From assembly GCA_013284265.1 (NCBI GenBank), contig JABTBR010000051.1, positions 1-54,164 of the forward strand: DNA of 54,164 nt, written 5' to 3'. The stretch comes from Oxalobacteraceae bacterium. GTDB taxonomy: Bacteria; Pseudomonadota; Gammaproteobacteria; Burkholderiales; Burkholderiaceae_D. The position numbers were made by a program, and so were the translations under genes. Below the pieces are notes generated by a model, which saw only the letters and a program-made list of their open reading frames with translations, had not been told where the DNA came from and did not search any database. Within the stretch, counting starts at the first letter, position 1; the number at the start of each line of letters is the position of its first letter. Shown piece after piece: positions 17,803-26,573 of the stretch.

Positions 17803-17921
17803 ATTTTTTCAGGATGCCGATCTTTTCTTGTCTTTCCATACGGATAAAGGTGTACTTTTTGACGGCATGATGACAAAACAGCGTCATTTCAACCTATGAA
17901 AGACGCATGATTTCATCAAAC

Positions 17922-17936
17922 TGTAGTGAATTTACC
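17922..17936. promoter_or_regulatory. Second HexR-like site, on the pgi side
   Basis: TGTAGTGAATTTACC agrees with the same consensus at 12 of 15 positions. It lies about 100 bp before the pgi start, and about 120 bp from the first site. The pair would let one regulator cover both divergent operons. Confidence 0.35.
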
Positions 17937-18033
17937 TGTTTTTCCTGTATTATTAAATAATATGATCGCATCCGCAGGGTCAACAGGCCCTGCCCGCCCC
18001 ATTCACCCAGCCAATTCAACGACGCCGACCATT

Positions 18034-19683
18034 ATGCGCCAGCCTGCCCTCACCGCCACCGCCAGTTTCCAGGCCCTCGAAGCCCATTCCATCGAAGCGA
18101 AAGACTGGCAACTGCGCCAGCTGTTCGCCAGCGACCCGCAGCGTTTCCCCAAGCTGACCGTGGATGCGGCCGGCCTGTTCCTCGACTATTCAAAGAACCG
18201 CCTGGACGCGACCACCGTGGGCCTGCTGCTCGACCTGGCGCGCGAGCGCCGCGTGGAAGAGCAGCGCGACGCCATGTTCGCTGGTGAAAAAATCAATCTT
18301 ACCGAACATCGCGCCGTATTGCATACGGCATTACGTATGCCGCGTAGCAAGACATTGACGGTTGACGGCCAGGACGTGGTGGGCGATGTGCACGCCGTGC
18401 TCGATCGCATGCGCGACTTCAGCGAGCGTGTGCGCAGCGGCGCCTGGCTGGGCTACAGCGGCAAGCCGATCACCGACGTGGTCAATATCGGCATCGGCGG
18501 CTCCGACCTGGGCCCGAAAATGGTGGCGCTGGCACTGCGTTCCTACGCGCACCCGCGCCTGAAGATGCATTTCGTCTCCAACGTCGACGGCCACGATATG
18601 GACGCCGTACTGGGCCAGGTCCATCCTGAGACCACGCTGTTCATCGTCGCCTCCAAGACCTTCGTCACCGCCGAGACCATGCTTAACGCCACCACGGCGC
18701 GTACCTGGTTCCTGCAAACGGCCAAGGAAGACGACCTGGCGCGCCACTTCGTGGCCGTGTCCACCAACACCGAGGCGATCAAGGCCTTCGGCATCGATCC
18801 GGCCAATATGTTCCCGTTCTGGGACTGGGTCGGCGGCCGCTATTCGGTGTGGTCCTCGATCGGCCTGGCCGTGGCGCTGGCCGTCGGCTTTGGCTACTTC
18901 AGCGACTTCCTGGCAGGCGCGCATGCGATGGACGAGCATTTCCGCGAAGCGCCACTGGAGGAAAACATGCCGGTGCTGCTGGCCATGGTCGGCTTCTGGA
19001 ACCGCCAGTTCCTCGGCTGCACGTCGCTGTCGATCGCCCCCTACCATCAGGATCTGAGCCGCTTCCCCGCCTACCTGCAACAGCTGGACATGGAAAGCAA
19101 CGGCAAGCGCGTGACCCGCAACGGCGCCGCTGTCGACACGCCCACCTGCCCGGTGGTCTGGGGCGAGTGCGGCACCAATGCGCAGCATGCCTACTTCCAG
19201 CTGCTGCATCAGGGTAGCGACGTCACGCCGATCGACTTCATCGCCGCGCTGCGTCCCACCCACGACCTGCCCGGCCACCACGATTCGCTGCTGGCCAACT
19301 GCTTCGCCCAGTCGGAAGCCTTCATGACCGGTAAAACGGCCGAGGAAGTGCGCGCCGACCTGCAGGAGCAGAAGCTGAGCGAAGCCGAGATCGAAGCGCT
19401 GATCCCGCACAAGACCTTCCCCGGCAACCGCCCCAGCAACACCATCCTGATGGATCAGCTGACGCCGCCGCTGCTGGGCGCCCTGATCGCCCTGTACGAA
19501 CACAAGACCTTCGTGCAAGGCGTGCTGTGGGACGTGAACAGCTTCGACCAATGGGGTGTGGAACTGGGCAAGGTACTGGCCAAGAAGATTCACAAGGAAC
19601 TGGCCGGCGAAATCGCGCCGGACCAGCACGACAGCTCGACCAATGGCCTGATCATCATGGCCAAGGCCGCCCAGCACCTGTAA
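18034..19683 (+). CDS. pgi: Glucose-6-phosphate isomerase
   Basis: Pgi interconverts glucose-6-phosphate and fructose-6-phosphate in glycolysis and gluconeogenesis. The SIS-fold landmarks are clear: NIGIGGSDLGP, the phosphate-binding SKTFVTAET, GGRYSVWSSIGL and the C-terminal FDQWGVELGK with the catalytic Lys. From this start it is 549 aa, the length of the E. coli enzyme. The frame is open to a GTG at 17926, but the extra residues lack family likeness. No good Shine-Dalgarno precedes the chosen ATG, so the start is the least certain point. The gluconolactonase gene follows 21 bp later. Confidence 0.95.
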   Translation: MRQPALTATASFQALEAHSIEAKDWQLRQLFASDPQRFPKLTVDAAGLFLDYSKNRLDATTVGLLLDLARERRVEEQRDAMFAGEKINLTEHRAVLHTALRMPRSKTLTVDGQDVVGDVHAVLDRMRDFSERVRSGAWLGYSGKPITDVVNIGIGGSDLGPKMVALALRSYAHPRLKMHFVSNVDGHDMDAVLGQVHPETTLFIVASKTFVTAETMLNATTARTWFLQTAKEDDLARHFVAVSTNTEAIKAFGIDPANMFPFWDWVGGRYSVWSSIGLAVALAVGFGYFSDFLAGAHAMDEHFREAPLEENMPVLLAMVGFWNRQFLGCTSLSIAPYHQDLSRFPAYLQQLDMESNGKRVTRNGAAVDTPTCPVVWGECGTNAQHAYFQLLHQGSDVTPIDFIAALRPTHDLPGHHDSLLANCFAQSEAFMTGKTAEEVRADLQEQKLSEAEIEALIPHKTFPGNRPSNTILMDQLTPPLLGALIALYEHKTFVQGVLWDVNSFDQWGVELGKVLAKKIHKELAGEIAPDQHDSSTNGLIIMAKAAQHL

Positions 19684-19704
19684 CCGGAACAGCATACGCA
19701 CAGC

Positions 19705-20601
19705 ATGAATAACTACGCCATCAACGTCGCCTACGACGCCGCCATGACCGTGGGCGAATGCCCGCTCTGGCATCCCGAGGAACAGGTCCTGTACTGGGTC
19801 GACATCGAGGGCTTCACCGTACACCGGCTCGACCCGGCCAGCGGCGCGCACCGCAGTTGGAAACTCGACAGCGAGCCTTCGGCCATCGTGCGCAGCGCCA
19901 GCGGCGGCCTGGTGGTCTCGCTGCGGCGCGGCTTCGTGCACCTCGATACCAGCACCGACGAGATCCGCCTGGACGATATCGCGCCGGCACCGTATGACAC
20001 GGCCACCACCCGCTTCAACGATGGCCGCGCCGATGCGGCCGGACGCTTCTGGGTCGGCACCATCTACGAGCCGCGCGACCAGCAGGCCGCCGAGATGTAC
20101 GTGCTTGAAAAAGGCCAACTGCGCAAGGTCTGGTCGGGCGGCATGACGGTGTCGAACGGCCTGGGCTTCTCGCCCGACCAGCGCACCCTGTACCATTCGG
20201 ACACCACCTCGCACCGCGTCAGCCGCTACGCCTACGACGCGGCGACCGGCACGGTGTCGGACGGGCAGACGCTCAAGCAGTTCTCGACCGACAAGGCGAA
20301 TAACTACGGCGGGCGTCCCGACGGCGCGGCCGTGGACAGCGAAGGCAACTACTGGTGCGCGATGATCGAAGGCGCGCGCCTGCTCAAACTCTCGCCGGCC
20401 GGCGACATCCTGGACGAGATCAAGCTGCCGGTACGCTGCCCGACCATGATGGCCTTTGGCGGCGCCGACCTGAAGACGCTGTACATCACCAGCATCGGCA
20501 AGCGCCCGGCCGAGGAACTGGCCGAGTATCCGCTCAGCGGCCGCCTGCTGTCGGTGCGCGTGGATGTGGCGGGACGGGCCGAACCGGCCTATATTGAGTA
20601 A
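19705..20601 (+). CDS. SMP-30/gluconolactonase-family lactonase
   Basis: A 298-residue six-bladed beta-propeller of the SMP-30/gluconolactonase/LRE family. Metal ligands fit the family: Glu in VGECPLW, Asn in RFNDGRAD, Asn in TVSNGLGFSP and Asp in RPDGAAVD. Such enzymes hydrolyse sugar lactones with a divalent metal. The location behind pgi and opposite edd-eda suggests a gluconolactone or 6-phosphogluconolactone substrate, feeding the Entner-Doudoroff pathway. No signal peptide is present, so it is cytoplasmic. Regucalcin-like lactonases with other substrates cannot be excluded. Confidence 0.88.
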   Translation: MNNYAINVAYDAAMTVGECPLWHPEEQVLYWVDIEGFTVHRLDPASGAHRSWKLDSEPSAIVRSASGGLVVSLRRGFVHLDTSTDEIRLDDIAPAPYDTATTRFNDGRADAAGRFWVGTIYEPRDQQAAEMYVLEKGQLRKVWSGGMTVSNGLGFSPDQRTLYHSDTTSHRVSRYAYDAATGTVSDGQTLKQFSTDKANNYGGRPDGAAVDSEGNYWCAMIEGARLLKLSPAGDILDEIKLPVRCPTMMAFGGADLKTLYITSIGKRPAEELAEYPLSGRLLSVRVDVAGRAEPAYIE

Positions 20602-20676
20602 CGGTTGAATAAATGCGCCGCCGTGTAGGTAAGCTACAACAGCCGCGGGCCGGCGGCGGCTTGCCTCTCCTCCAGA

Positions 20677-20780
20677 GGGCCGCCGGCAGCAGCTTGAACC
20701 CACGGCAAAGAGCTGGGGTCTGACCCGCCGGGTCTGACCCCAGGGGTACGCCGTGGGTTTTAGGCCGCTGCCGGCGGCCC
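20677..20780. repeat. Dispersed palindromic element, copy 2, with extra outer arms
   Basis: The core element is 20697-20760. Outer arms AACCCACGGC / GCCGTGGGTT enclose an inner palindrome around GACCCGCCGGGTC. One shoulder reads AAAGAGC, the other GGGGTAC, giving it a direction. This copy is further wrapped by a perfect 14-bp inverted repeat (20677-20690 and 20767-20780), so that over 100 nt could fold into one long stem. It fills most of the 296-bp space between the lactonase and porin genes. Confidence 0.85.
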
Positions 20781-20840
20781 GCCAAGCGGGAATTTTCCAG
20801 AACTGAACTGTTTGATGATCTGACCTCGCATATTTCCAAT

Positions 20841-20874
20841 CCGCCGCTCCATGTGGGAATGGCGGCCTTTTTTT
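20841..20874 (+). terminator. Terminator hairpin in the torF leader
   Basis: CCGCC (20841-45) pairs with GGCGG (20861-65), with a further TCC/GGA pairing inside, and seven T follow (20868-74). The ATG of the porin gene is 23 nt further on, too close for a separate promoter. It may end transcripts of the lactonase gene, or act as an attenuator for the porin. Confidence 0.65.
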
Positions 20875-20897
20875 ACCCACCACAGAAAGACCGTAAC

Positions 20898-21668
20898 ATG
20901 AAGACATTGATTCTCGCCACCGCCGTCCTGGCCGCATTCGCCGGCGGCACTGCCCATGCCGAGGACACGCCAGCGGCCGCGCCGGCCGCCAAACCAGACC
21001 ATGAAGTGAGCTTCAACGCCGCCGTGGTGTCGGATTACCGCTATCGCGGCATCTCCCAGACCCGTTTGAAACCGGCCCTGCAGGGCGGCGCCGACTACGT
21101 CAACAATCCGACCGGCCTGTATGCCGGCGCATGGCTGTCGACCATCAAGTGGACCAAGGATGCCGGCGGCGATGGCGACGTCGAGCTGGACCTGTATGCC
21201 GGCAAACGCGGCCAGATCAGCGACGCCATCTCCTACGACGTCGGCGTGCTCAGCTATGTCTACCCGTCGAATGGCCTGGCCCAGGTGGCCGGCTTCGCCA
21301 ACGCCAACACCACCGAGCTGTATGGCCAGATCGGCTACGGCCCGGCCTATGTCAAGTATTCGCATGCTTTGAGCAATCTGTTCGGCTTCGTCGACAGCAA
21401 GAACAGCGGCTATCTGGACCTGGGCGCCAATGTCGATCTGGCGCAGGGACTGGTGCTCAATCTGCACGCCGGCCACCAGAACGTCAAGCACAACAGCGCG
21501 GCCAGCTATAGCGACTGGAAGGTCGGCGTCACCAGGGACTTCGGCGTGCTCAGCGGTGCAATGGCCGTGATCGGGACCAACGCCGGCAAGATCGCCTACG
21601 CCTCGCCGGCCAACGGCAAATTCCTGGGCAAGACCGCGCTGGTCCTGACCCTCAGCAAAACCTTCTGA
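20898..21668 (+). CDS. TorF-family putative porin
   Basis: A 256-residue outer-membrane protein of the TorF/Gcw_chp family (TIGR02001). After the signal peptide (MKTLILATAVLAAFAGG, cut at AHA-E near residue 22) the mature part starts with the family hallmark VSDYRYRGISQT. It continues as amphipathic beta strands and ends in Phe (LTLSKTF), as expected for BAM-inserted barrels. Its substrate is unknown. The start at 20898 gives a normal signal peptide; a longer frame from 20853 would run through the terminator hairpin. It lies just upstream of the kdp operon but is separated from it by the KdpE-controlled promoter. Confidence 0.88.
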   Translation: MKTLILATAVLAAFAGGTAHAEDTPAAAPAAKPDHEVSFNAAVVSDYRYRGISQTRLKPALQGGADYVNNPTGLYAGAWLSTIKWTKDAGGDGDVELDLYAGKRGQISDAISYDVGVLSYVYPSNGLAQVAGFANANTTELYGQIGYGPAYVKYSHALSNLFGFVDSKNSGYLDLGANVDLAQGLVLNLHAGHQNVKHNSAASYSDWKVGVTRDFGVLSGAMAVIGTNAGKIAYASPANGKFLGKTALVLTLSKTF

Positions 21669-21689
21669 TCTTGATGCGGGCGGGGCTTG

Positions 21690-21715
21690 TTTACACTTTG
21701 TTTACACCCCGTCCG
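21690..21715 (+). promoter_or_regulatory. KdpE-binding site of the kdp operon
   Basis: The site is made of TTTACACTTTG followed by TTTACACCCCGTCCG. It differs at three of 26 positions from the E. coli kdpFABC KdpE site as I remember it. It lies about 75 bp before the first ORF of the kdp operon, as expected for an activator site. Confidence 0.75.
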
Positions 21716-21721
21716 CAAGTC

Positions 21722-21752
21722 TTTACAACATCTTTAGGCCCTTCCCGCTAAC
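21722..21752 (+). promoter_or_regulatory. kdp core promoter region
   Basis: TTTACA (21722-27) then ATCTTTAG and CCCT lead to a conserved CGCTAA (21746-51). TTTACA may be the -35 and GCTAAC a poor -10, which would suit an activator-dependent promoter. The same arrangement recurs at 30206-30236. Confidence 0.45.
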
Positions 21753-21788
21753 CTTCTCTTCATCAAAACAAGAAACTGGGGTGTAACA

Positions 21789-21881
21789 ATGGACATCGTC
21801 TTTATCGGTGCGATCGTGGTTTTCTATGTCCTGAGCCGGGCCTTCGCGGCCGCTTGCGACAAGCTCGGAGGTCAACAATGA
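21789..21881 (+). CDS. 30-residue membrane protein at the head of kdp
   Basis: MDIVFIGAIVVFYVLSRAFA then ACDKLGGQQ: one hydrophobic helix followed by a short polar tail with one Cys. Its stop overlaps the kdpF start (ATGA), so translation is probably coupled. Similar short ORFs of the form hydrophobic helix plus CD(K/R)L, as I recall, stand before kdpF in other bacteria, sometimes misnamed as ABC ATPases. A role in the Kdp complex is inference. Confidence 0.65.
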   Translation: MDIVFIGAIVVFYVLSRAFAAACDKLGGQQ

Positions 21882-21967
21882 ACACCTTTTACCTGATCGG
21901 GGCGCTGGCCTCGGCCGGCCTGCTGGTTTATCTGGTCGTGGCCTTGCTGAAAGCGGAGGAACTGTGA
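21878..21967 (+). CDS. kdpF: K+-transporting ATPase subunit KdpF
   Basis: A 29-residue single-pass protein (MNTFYLIGALASAGLLVYLV followed by VALLKAEEL). The end LVYLVVALLKAE matches the KdpF pattern. KdpF stabilises the KdpFABC complex in the inner membrane, lying between KdpB and KdpA. It overlaps the preceding small ORF by 4 bp and its stop codon shares a base with the kdpA ATG. Confidence 0.9.
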   Translation: MNTFYLIGALASAGLLVYLVVALLKAEEL

Positions 21968-23784
21968 TGACCATGCAATCCTTCATGCTGCTGGCGCTGT
22001 TCCTGGTCGTGCTGCTGGCGCTGGCCTACCCGCTGGGCATTGTGCTGGCGCGCGTCGGTGACGGCTCCGCCGTGCCTGGCATGGGCTGGCTGGGCAAGAT
22101 CGAACAACTGCTGTACCGCGCCGCCGGTGTCGCCACCAGGGACGGCAAGGCCGAAGGGCAGGGCTGGAAAGCCTATGCCATCGCCCTGCTGCTGTTTAAC
22201 GGCATCGGCGCGCTGGCCACCTACGGCCTGCAGCGCGTGCAAGCCTGGCTGCCATTGAATCCCCAGGCGCTGGGCAATATCAGCCCCGACTCCTCGTTCA
22301 ACACCGCCGTCAGCTTCGTGGCCAACACCAACTGGCAGGGCTACAGCGGCGAACAGACCATGAGCTACCTGACCCAGATGCTGGTGCTGGCGGGCCAGAA
22401 CTTCTTCTCGGCCGCCACCGGCATGGCCGTGGCCTATGCGCTGATCCGCGGGTTTTCCTCGCGCTCGAGCAAATCGATCGGCAATTTCTGGGCCGATATC
22501 ACCCGCTCCACCTTATATGTATTGCTGCCGCTGTCGCTGCTGTTGGCCGTGTTCCTGATGGGGCAGGGCGTGATCCAGAACTTCTCGGGATATAAAGAAG
22601 TGAAGCTGATCGATCCGGTCACGTACAGCCAGCCCAAGGTGGGCGCCGATGGCCAGCCGCTGAAGGATGCCAAGGGCGAGCCCGTGCTCGAAACGCTGAC
22701 GGCCACCACCCAGACCCTGAGTATGGGGCCGGTCGCCTCGCAGGAAGCGATCAAGATGCTGGGCACCAATGGCGGCGGTTTCTTCAACGCCAACTCGGCC
22801 CATCCATATGAAAACCCCACCGCGCTGAGCAACTTCGCCCAGATGCTGGCGATCTTCCTGATTCCGGCCGGCCTGTGCTTCGCCTTCGGCCGCATGGCTG
22901 GCGATCTGCGCCAGGGCTGGGCCGTGCTGGCCGCGATGACGCTGCTGTTCGTCGTCACCACATCGGTGGTGCTGGTGGCCGAGCAGCAGGCCCACCCCGC
23001 GCTGCAAGCCTTGGGCGTCGATCAGGGCATGAGCGCCTTGCAGGCCGGCGGCAATATGGAAGGCAAGGAAACCCGTTTCGGCATCAGCGCCTCGGCCCTG
23101 TTCGCGGCGGTGACGACGGCGGCCTCCTGCGGCGCAGTCAATTCCATGCACGACTCGTATTCGGCCGTCGGCGGCATGATCCCGATGCTGCTGATGCAGT
23201 TCGGCGAAGTGATTTTCGGCGGCGTCGGCTCTGGCCTGTATGGCATGCTGGTGTTCGCCATCATGACGGTGTTCATCGCCGGCCTGATGATAGGCCGCAC
23301 CCCCGAATACCTGGGCAAGAAGATCCAGGCCTATGAAATGAAGATGACCTCGATCGCGATCCTGGTGACGCCGACGCTGGTGCTGGCCGGTACCGCCATC
23401 GCCGTGATGACGGACGCCGGCAAGGCCGGCATCCTCAACCCGGGCGCGCATGGTTTCTCGGAGATCCTGTATGCCTTCAGCTCGGCGGCCAACAACAACG
23501 GCAGCGCCTTCGCCGGCCTGTCCGCCAACACGCCGTTCTACAACACCATGCTGGCCATCGCCATGTGGTTCGGCCGCTTCGCGGTGATCGTGCCCATCCT
23601 GGCCATCGCCGGTTCGCTGGCCGGCAAGCAGCGCCTGGAAGCGAACGCCGGCACCATGCCCACCCACGGCCCGATGTTCGTCGGCCTGCTGGTCGGCGTG
23701 GTGACACTGGTCGGTGTGCTCAATTACGTGCCGGCGCTGGCGCTCGGCCCTGCGGTGGAACACCTGCAGCTGTTCGCTAAATAA
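21967..23784 (+). CDS. kdpA: K+-transporting ATPase subunit KdpA
   Basis: KdpA is the channel-like subunit that selects and takes up K+ in the KdpFABC pump. It has about ten membrane helices and four pseudo-filter segments; TNGGGFFNANSAHPYENPT is the second filter region and TTAASCGAVNSMHDSYS the third. At 605 aa it is longer than E. coli KdpA (557), largely by a periplasmic loop near residues 205-260. GGAGGA lies 6 nt before the ATG at 21967. A GTG codon directly in front is an alternative start. Confidence 0.97.
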   Translation: MTMQSFMLLALFLVVLLALAYPLGIVLARVGDGSAVPGMGWLGKIEQLLYRAAGVATRDGKAEGQGWKAYAIALLLFNGIGALATYGLQRVQAWLPLNPQALGNISPDSSFNTAVSFVANTNWQGYSGEQTMSYLTQMLVLAGQNFFSAATGMAVAYALIRGFSSRSSKSIGNFWADITRSTLYVLLPLSLLLAVFLMGQGVIQNFSGYKEVKLIDPVTYSQPKVGADGQPLKDAKGEPVLETLTATTQTLSMGPVASQEAIKMLGTNGGGFFNANSAHPYENPTALSNFAQMLAIFLIPAGLCFAFGRMAGDLRQGWAVLAAMTLLFVVTTSVVLVAEQQAHPALQALGVDQGMSALQAGGNMEGKETRFGISASALFAAVTTAASCGAVNSMHDSYSAVGGMIPMLLMQFGEVIFGGVGSGLYGMLVFAIMTVFIAGLMIGRTPEYLGKKIQAYEMKMTSIAILVTPTLVLAGTAIAVMTDAGKAGILNPGAHGFSEILYAFSSAANNNGSAFAGLSANTPFYNTMLAIAMWFGRFAVIVPILAIAGSLAGKQRLEANAGTMPTHGPMFVGLLVGVVTLVGVLNYVPALALGPAVEHLQLFAK

Positions 23785-23793
23785 TAGGAGTCC

Positions 23794-25923
23794 ATGATGT
23801 CCCATGCTCAAACGTCTCAAAAAGAGATGACGATCTTTACCAATCCGCCCGCCAAAAAGCTCAAGCTGTTCGACAGCGAGCTGATGGTGCCGGCGATCGT
23901 CGATGCCTTCAAAAAACTCAGCCCGCGCACCCAGGTGCGCAGCCCGGTCATGTTCGTCGTCTACATCGGCAGCATCATCACCTCGCTGCTGTATGTGCAG
24001 GCCCTGTTCGGCCAGGGCGAGGCCAGCGCCGGCTTCATCCTGGCGATTTCGGTCTGGCTGTGGTTTACCGTGCTGTTCGCCAACTTCGCCGAGGCGCTGG
24101 CCGAGGGCCGCAGCAAGGCCCAGGCGGCCTCGCTGCGCAGCCTCAAGCAGAGCGTGACGGCCAAGAAGCTGGCCTCGCCCAAGCACGGCACCACCTGGCT
24201 GCCGCTGCCGGCCACCGATCTGCGCAAGGGCAATTACATCCTGGTCGAAGCGGGCGACGTGATCCCCATCGACGGCGAGGTCATCGAAGGCGTGGCCTCG
24301 GTCGACGAGAGCGCCATCACCGGCGAATCGGCGCCGGTGATCCGCGAATCGGGCGGCGATTTTTCCGCCGTCACGGGCGGCACCCGGGTGCTGTCGGACT
24401 GGCTGGTGGTGAAAGTGAGCGCCAATCCGGGCGAGACCTTCCTCGACCGCATGATCGCCATGGTCGAAGGCGCCAAGCGCCAGAAGACCCCGAACGAGAT
24501 CGCCCTGACCATCCTGCTGGTGGCGCTGACCATCGTGTTCCTGGTCGTTACCGTGACCTTGCTGCCGTTCTCGCTGTTCTCGGTGGACGCGGCCCACGCC
24601 GCCGGCGTGACGAGCAGCCCGATCACCATCACCGTGCTGATCGCCCTGCTGGTATGCCTGATTCCGACCACCATCGGCGGCCTGCTGTCGGCCATCGGCG
24701 TGGCCGGCATGAGCCGCATGATGCAGGCCAATGTGATCGCCACCTCGGGCCGCGCGGTGGAAGCGGCCGGCGACGTCGATGTGCTGATGCTCGACAAGAC
24801 CGGCACCATCACCTTGGGCAACCGCCAGGCCTCGGCCTTCGTGCCCGCCCCCGGCGTGAGCGAGCAGCAGCTGGCCGACGTGGCACAACTGGCCTCGCTG
24901 GCCGACGAAACGCCGGAAGGGCGCAGCATCGTGGTGCTGGCCAAGCAGCGCTTCAACATCCGCGAACGCGAGATGGCGGCCCTGCACGCGGTGTTCCTGC
25001 CGTTCTCCGCCAATACCCGCATGAGCGGCATCGATATCGGCGAGCGCCAGATCCGCAAGGGCGCCGCCGAAGCGGTGCGCAAGCATGTCGAGGCGCTGGG
25101 CCAGGCTTACCCGGCCGAGGTGGCGCGCGCGGTCGACGACATCGCCCGCCGCGGCAGCACCCCGCTGGTGGTGGCCGATGGCGACCGCGTGATGGGTGTG
25201 GTTGAACTGAAGGATATCGTCAAGGGCGGCATCAAGGAGCGCTTCGCCGAGCTGCGCCGCATGGGCATCAAGACCGTGATGATCACCGGCGACAACAAGC
25301 TGACCGCCGCCGCCATCGCCGCCGAAGCGGGCGTGGACGATTTCCTGGCCGAGGCCACGCCGGAGGACAAGCTCAAGCTGATCCGCAGCTATCAGGCCGA
25401 GGGCCGGCTGGTGGCCATGACCGGCGACGGCACCAACGACGCGCCCGCGCTGGCCCAGGCCGACGTGGCCGTGGCGATGAACTCGGGCACCCAGGCCGCC
25501 AAGGAGGCCGGCAATATGGTCGATCTCGATTCGAACCCGACCAAATTGCTGGAGATCGTCGAGATCGGCAAGCAGATGCTGATGACCCGCGGCTCGCTGA
25601 CCACCTTCTCGATCTCTAACGATATCGCCAAGTATTTCGCGATCATTCCGGCCGCCTTCGTGGGCACCTACCCGAGCCTGAAGGCGCTTGACGTCATGCA
25701 CCTGAGCAGCCCGAACTCGGCCATCATGTCGGCGGTGATCTTCAATGCCCTGATCATCATGTTCCTGATTCCGCTGGCGCTCAAGGGCGTGCAGTACCGG
25801 GCCATCGGCGCGGCCGCGCTGTTGCGCCGGAACATCCTGATCTACGGCGTGGGCGGCATCATCCTGCCCTTCATCGGCATCAAGCTGATCGACCTGCTGC
25901 TGGCAGCCTTTCATTTAGTTTAA
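23794..25923 (+). CDS. kdpB: K+-transporting P-type ATPase subunit KdpB
   Basis: KdpB is the ATP-hydrolysing P-type subunit. The phosphorylation motif is DKTGT, with Asp334 from the first ATG, and TGES, TGDGTNDAPALAQADVAVAM and the nucleotide-binding segment are present. The 709-aa length is normal for the betaproteobacterial form. Two ATG codons are adjacent (23794 and 23797) behind TAGGAG. It starts 9 bp after kdpA. Confidence 0.98.
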   Translation: MMSHAQTSQKEMTIFTNPPAKKLKLFDSELMVPAIVDAFKKLSPRTQVRSPVMFVVYIGSIITSLLYVQALFGQGEASAGFILAISVWLWFTVLFANFAEALAEGRSKAQAASLRSLKQSVTAKKLASPKHGTTWLPLPATDLRKGNYILVEAGDVIPIDGEVIEGVASVDESAITGESAPVIRESGGDFSAVTGGTRVLSDWLVVKVSANPGETFLDRMIAMVEGAKRQKTPNEIALTILLVALTIVFLVVTVTLLPFSLFSVDAAHAAGVTSSPITITVLIALLVCLIPTTIGGLLSAIGVAGMSRMMQANVIATSGRAVEAAGDVDVLMLDKTGTITLGNRQASAFVPAPGVSEQQLADVAQLASLADETPEGRSIVVLAKQRFNIREREMAALHAVFLPFSANTRMSGIDIGERQIRKGAAEAVRKHVEALGQAYPAEVARAVDDIARRGSTPLVVADGDRVMGVVELKDIVKGGIKERFAELRRMGIKTVMITGDNKLTAAAIAAEAGVDDFLAEATPEDKLKLIRSYQAEGRLVAMTGDGTNDAPALAQADVAVAMNSGTQAAKEAGNMVDLDSNPTKLLEIVEIGKQMLMTRGSLTTFSISNDIAKYFAIIPAAFVGTYPSLKALDVMHLSSPNSAIMSAVIFNALIIMFLIPLALKGVQYRAIGAAALLRRNILIYGVGGIILPFIGIKLIDLLLAAFHLV

Positions 25924-25954
25924 GCGGACCATCCCCGCGATATCAGGAGTTACC

Positions 25955-26539
25955 ATGTCTTCCACACTTCGTCCCGCCGTCGTCCTGTTCGGCGCACTGA
26001 CCGTGATCTGCGGCCTGGTCTACCCGCTGGCCGTGAGCGGCATCGGCGCCGTCGCCTTCCCGGCGCAGGCCGGCGGCAGCATCGTCGAATCCGGCGGCAA
26101 GCCGGTCGGCTCGATCCTGATCGGCCAGAGCTTCTCCTCGCCCAAGTACTTCTGGGGCCGTCCTTCGGCCACCGGTCCGATGCCGAATAACGCCGCCGGC
26201 TCCGGCGGCAGCAATCTCGGCCCGACCAATCCGGCCCTGGGCGACGCGGTCAAGGGCCGCATCGAGGCGCTGCGCGCGGCCGATCCCGGCAACAGCGCGC
26301 CGGTGCCGGTCGACCTGGTGACCGCCTCGGGCAGCGGCCTCGATCCGGAGATCAGCGTGGCGGCGGCGCAGTATCAGCTGCGCCGCGTGGCCGCCGCGCG
26401 CCAGCTCGATCCGGCCCGGGTCGGCGCCCTGATCGAGGCCCAGCGCCAGAATCAGGTGCTGGGCTTCTTCGGCGAGGCACGCGTCAATGTGCTGGCGCTG
26501 AATCTGGCGCTCGATGCCGAATCCGCGCATACTCGCTGA
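25955..26539 (+). CDS. kdpC: K+-transporting ATPase subunit KdpC
   Basis: KdpC is a single-pass subunit with a periplasmic domain that raises the ATP affinity of KdpB. One helix lies at about residues 8-30, followed by the typical SILIGQSFSSPKYFWGRPSAT segment (here split by position 50-70) and the C-terminal region with LDPARVGALIEA. The 194-aa length matches the family. AGGAG lies before the ATG. It closes the structural part of the operon, with kdpD 34 bp behind it. Confidence 0.97.
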   Translation: MSSTLRPAVVLFGALTVICGLVYPLAVSGIGAVAFPAQAGGSIVESGGKPVGSILIGQSFSSPKYFWGRPSATGPMPNNAAGSGGSNLGPTNPALGDAVKGRIEALRAADPGNSAPVPVDLVTASGSGLDPEISVAAAQYQLRRVAAARQLDPARVGALIEAQRQNQVLGFFGEARVNVLALNLALDAESAHTR

Positions 26540-26573
26540 ATTGAGCAACTCTCCATGATTTCGATGACGTTCC

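Noticed and set aside
18331..20937. An 868-residue open frame opposite pgi and the lactonase
   Set aside because: Antisense shadow; it even crosses the palindromic repeat and the torF leader.
22513..25914. A 1133-residue open frame opposite kdpA and kdpB
   Set aside because: Antisense shadow of certain genes, with biased His/Asp/Gly/Gln composition and no motif.
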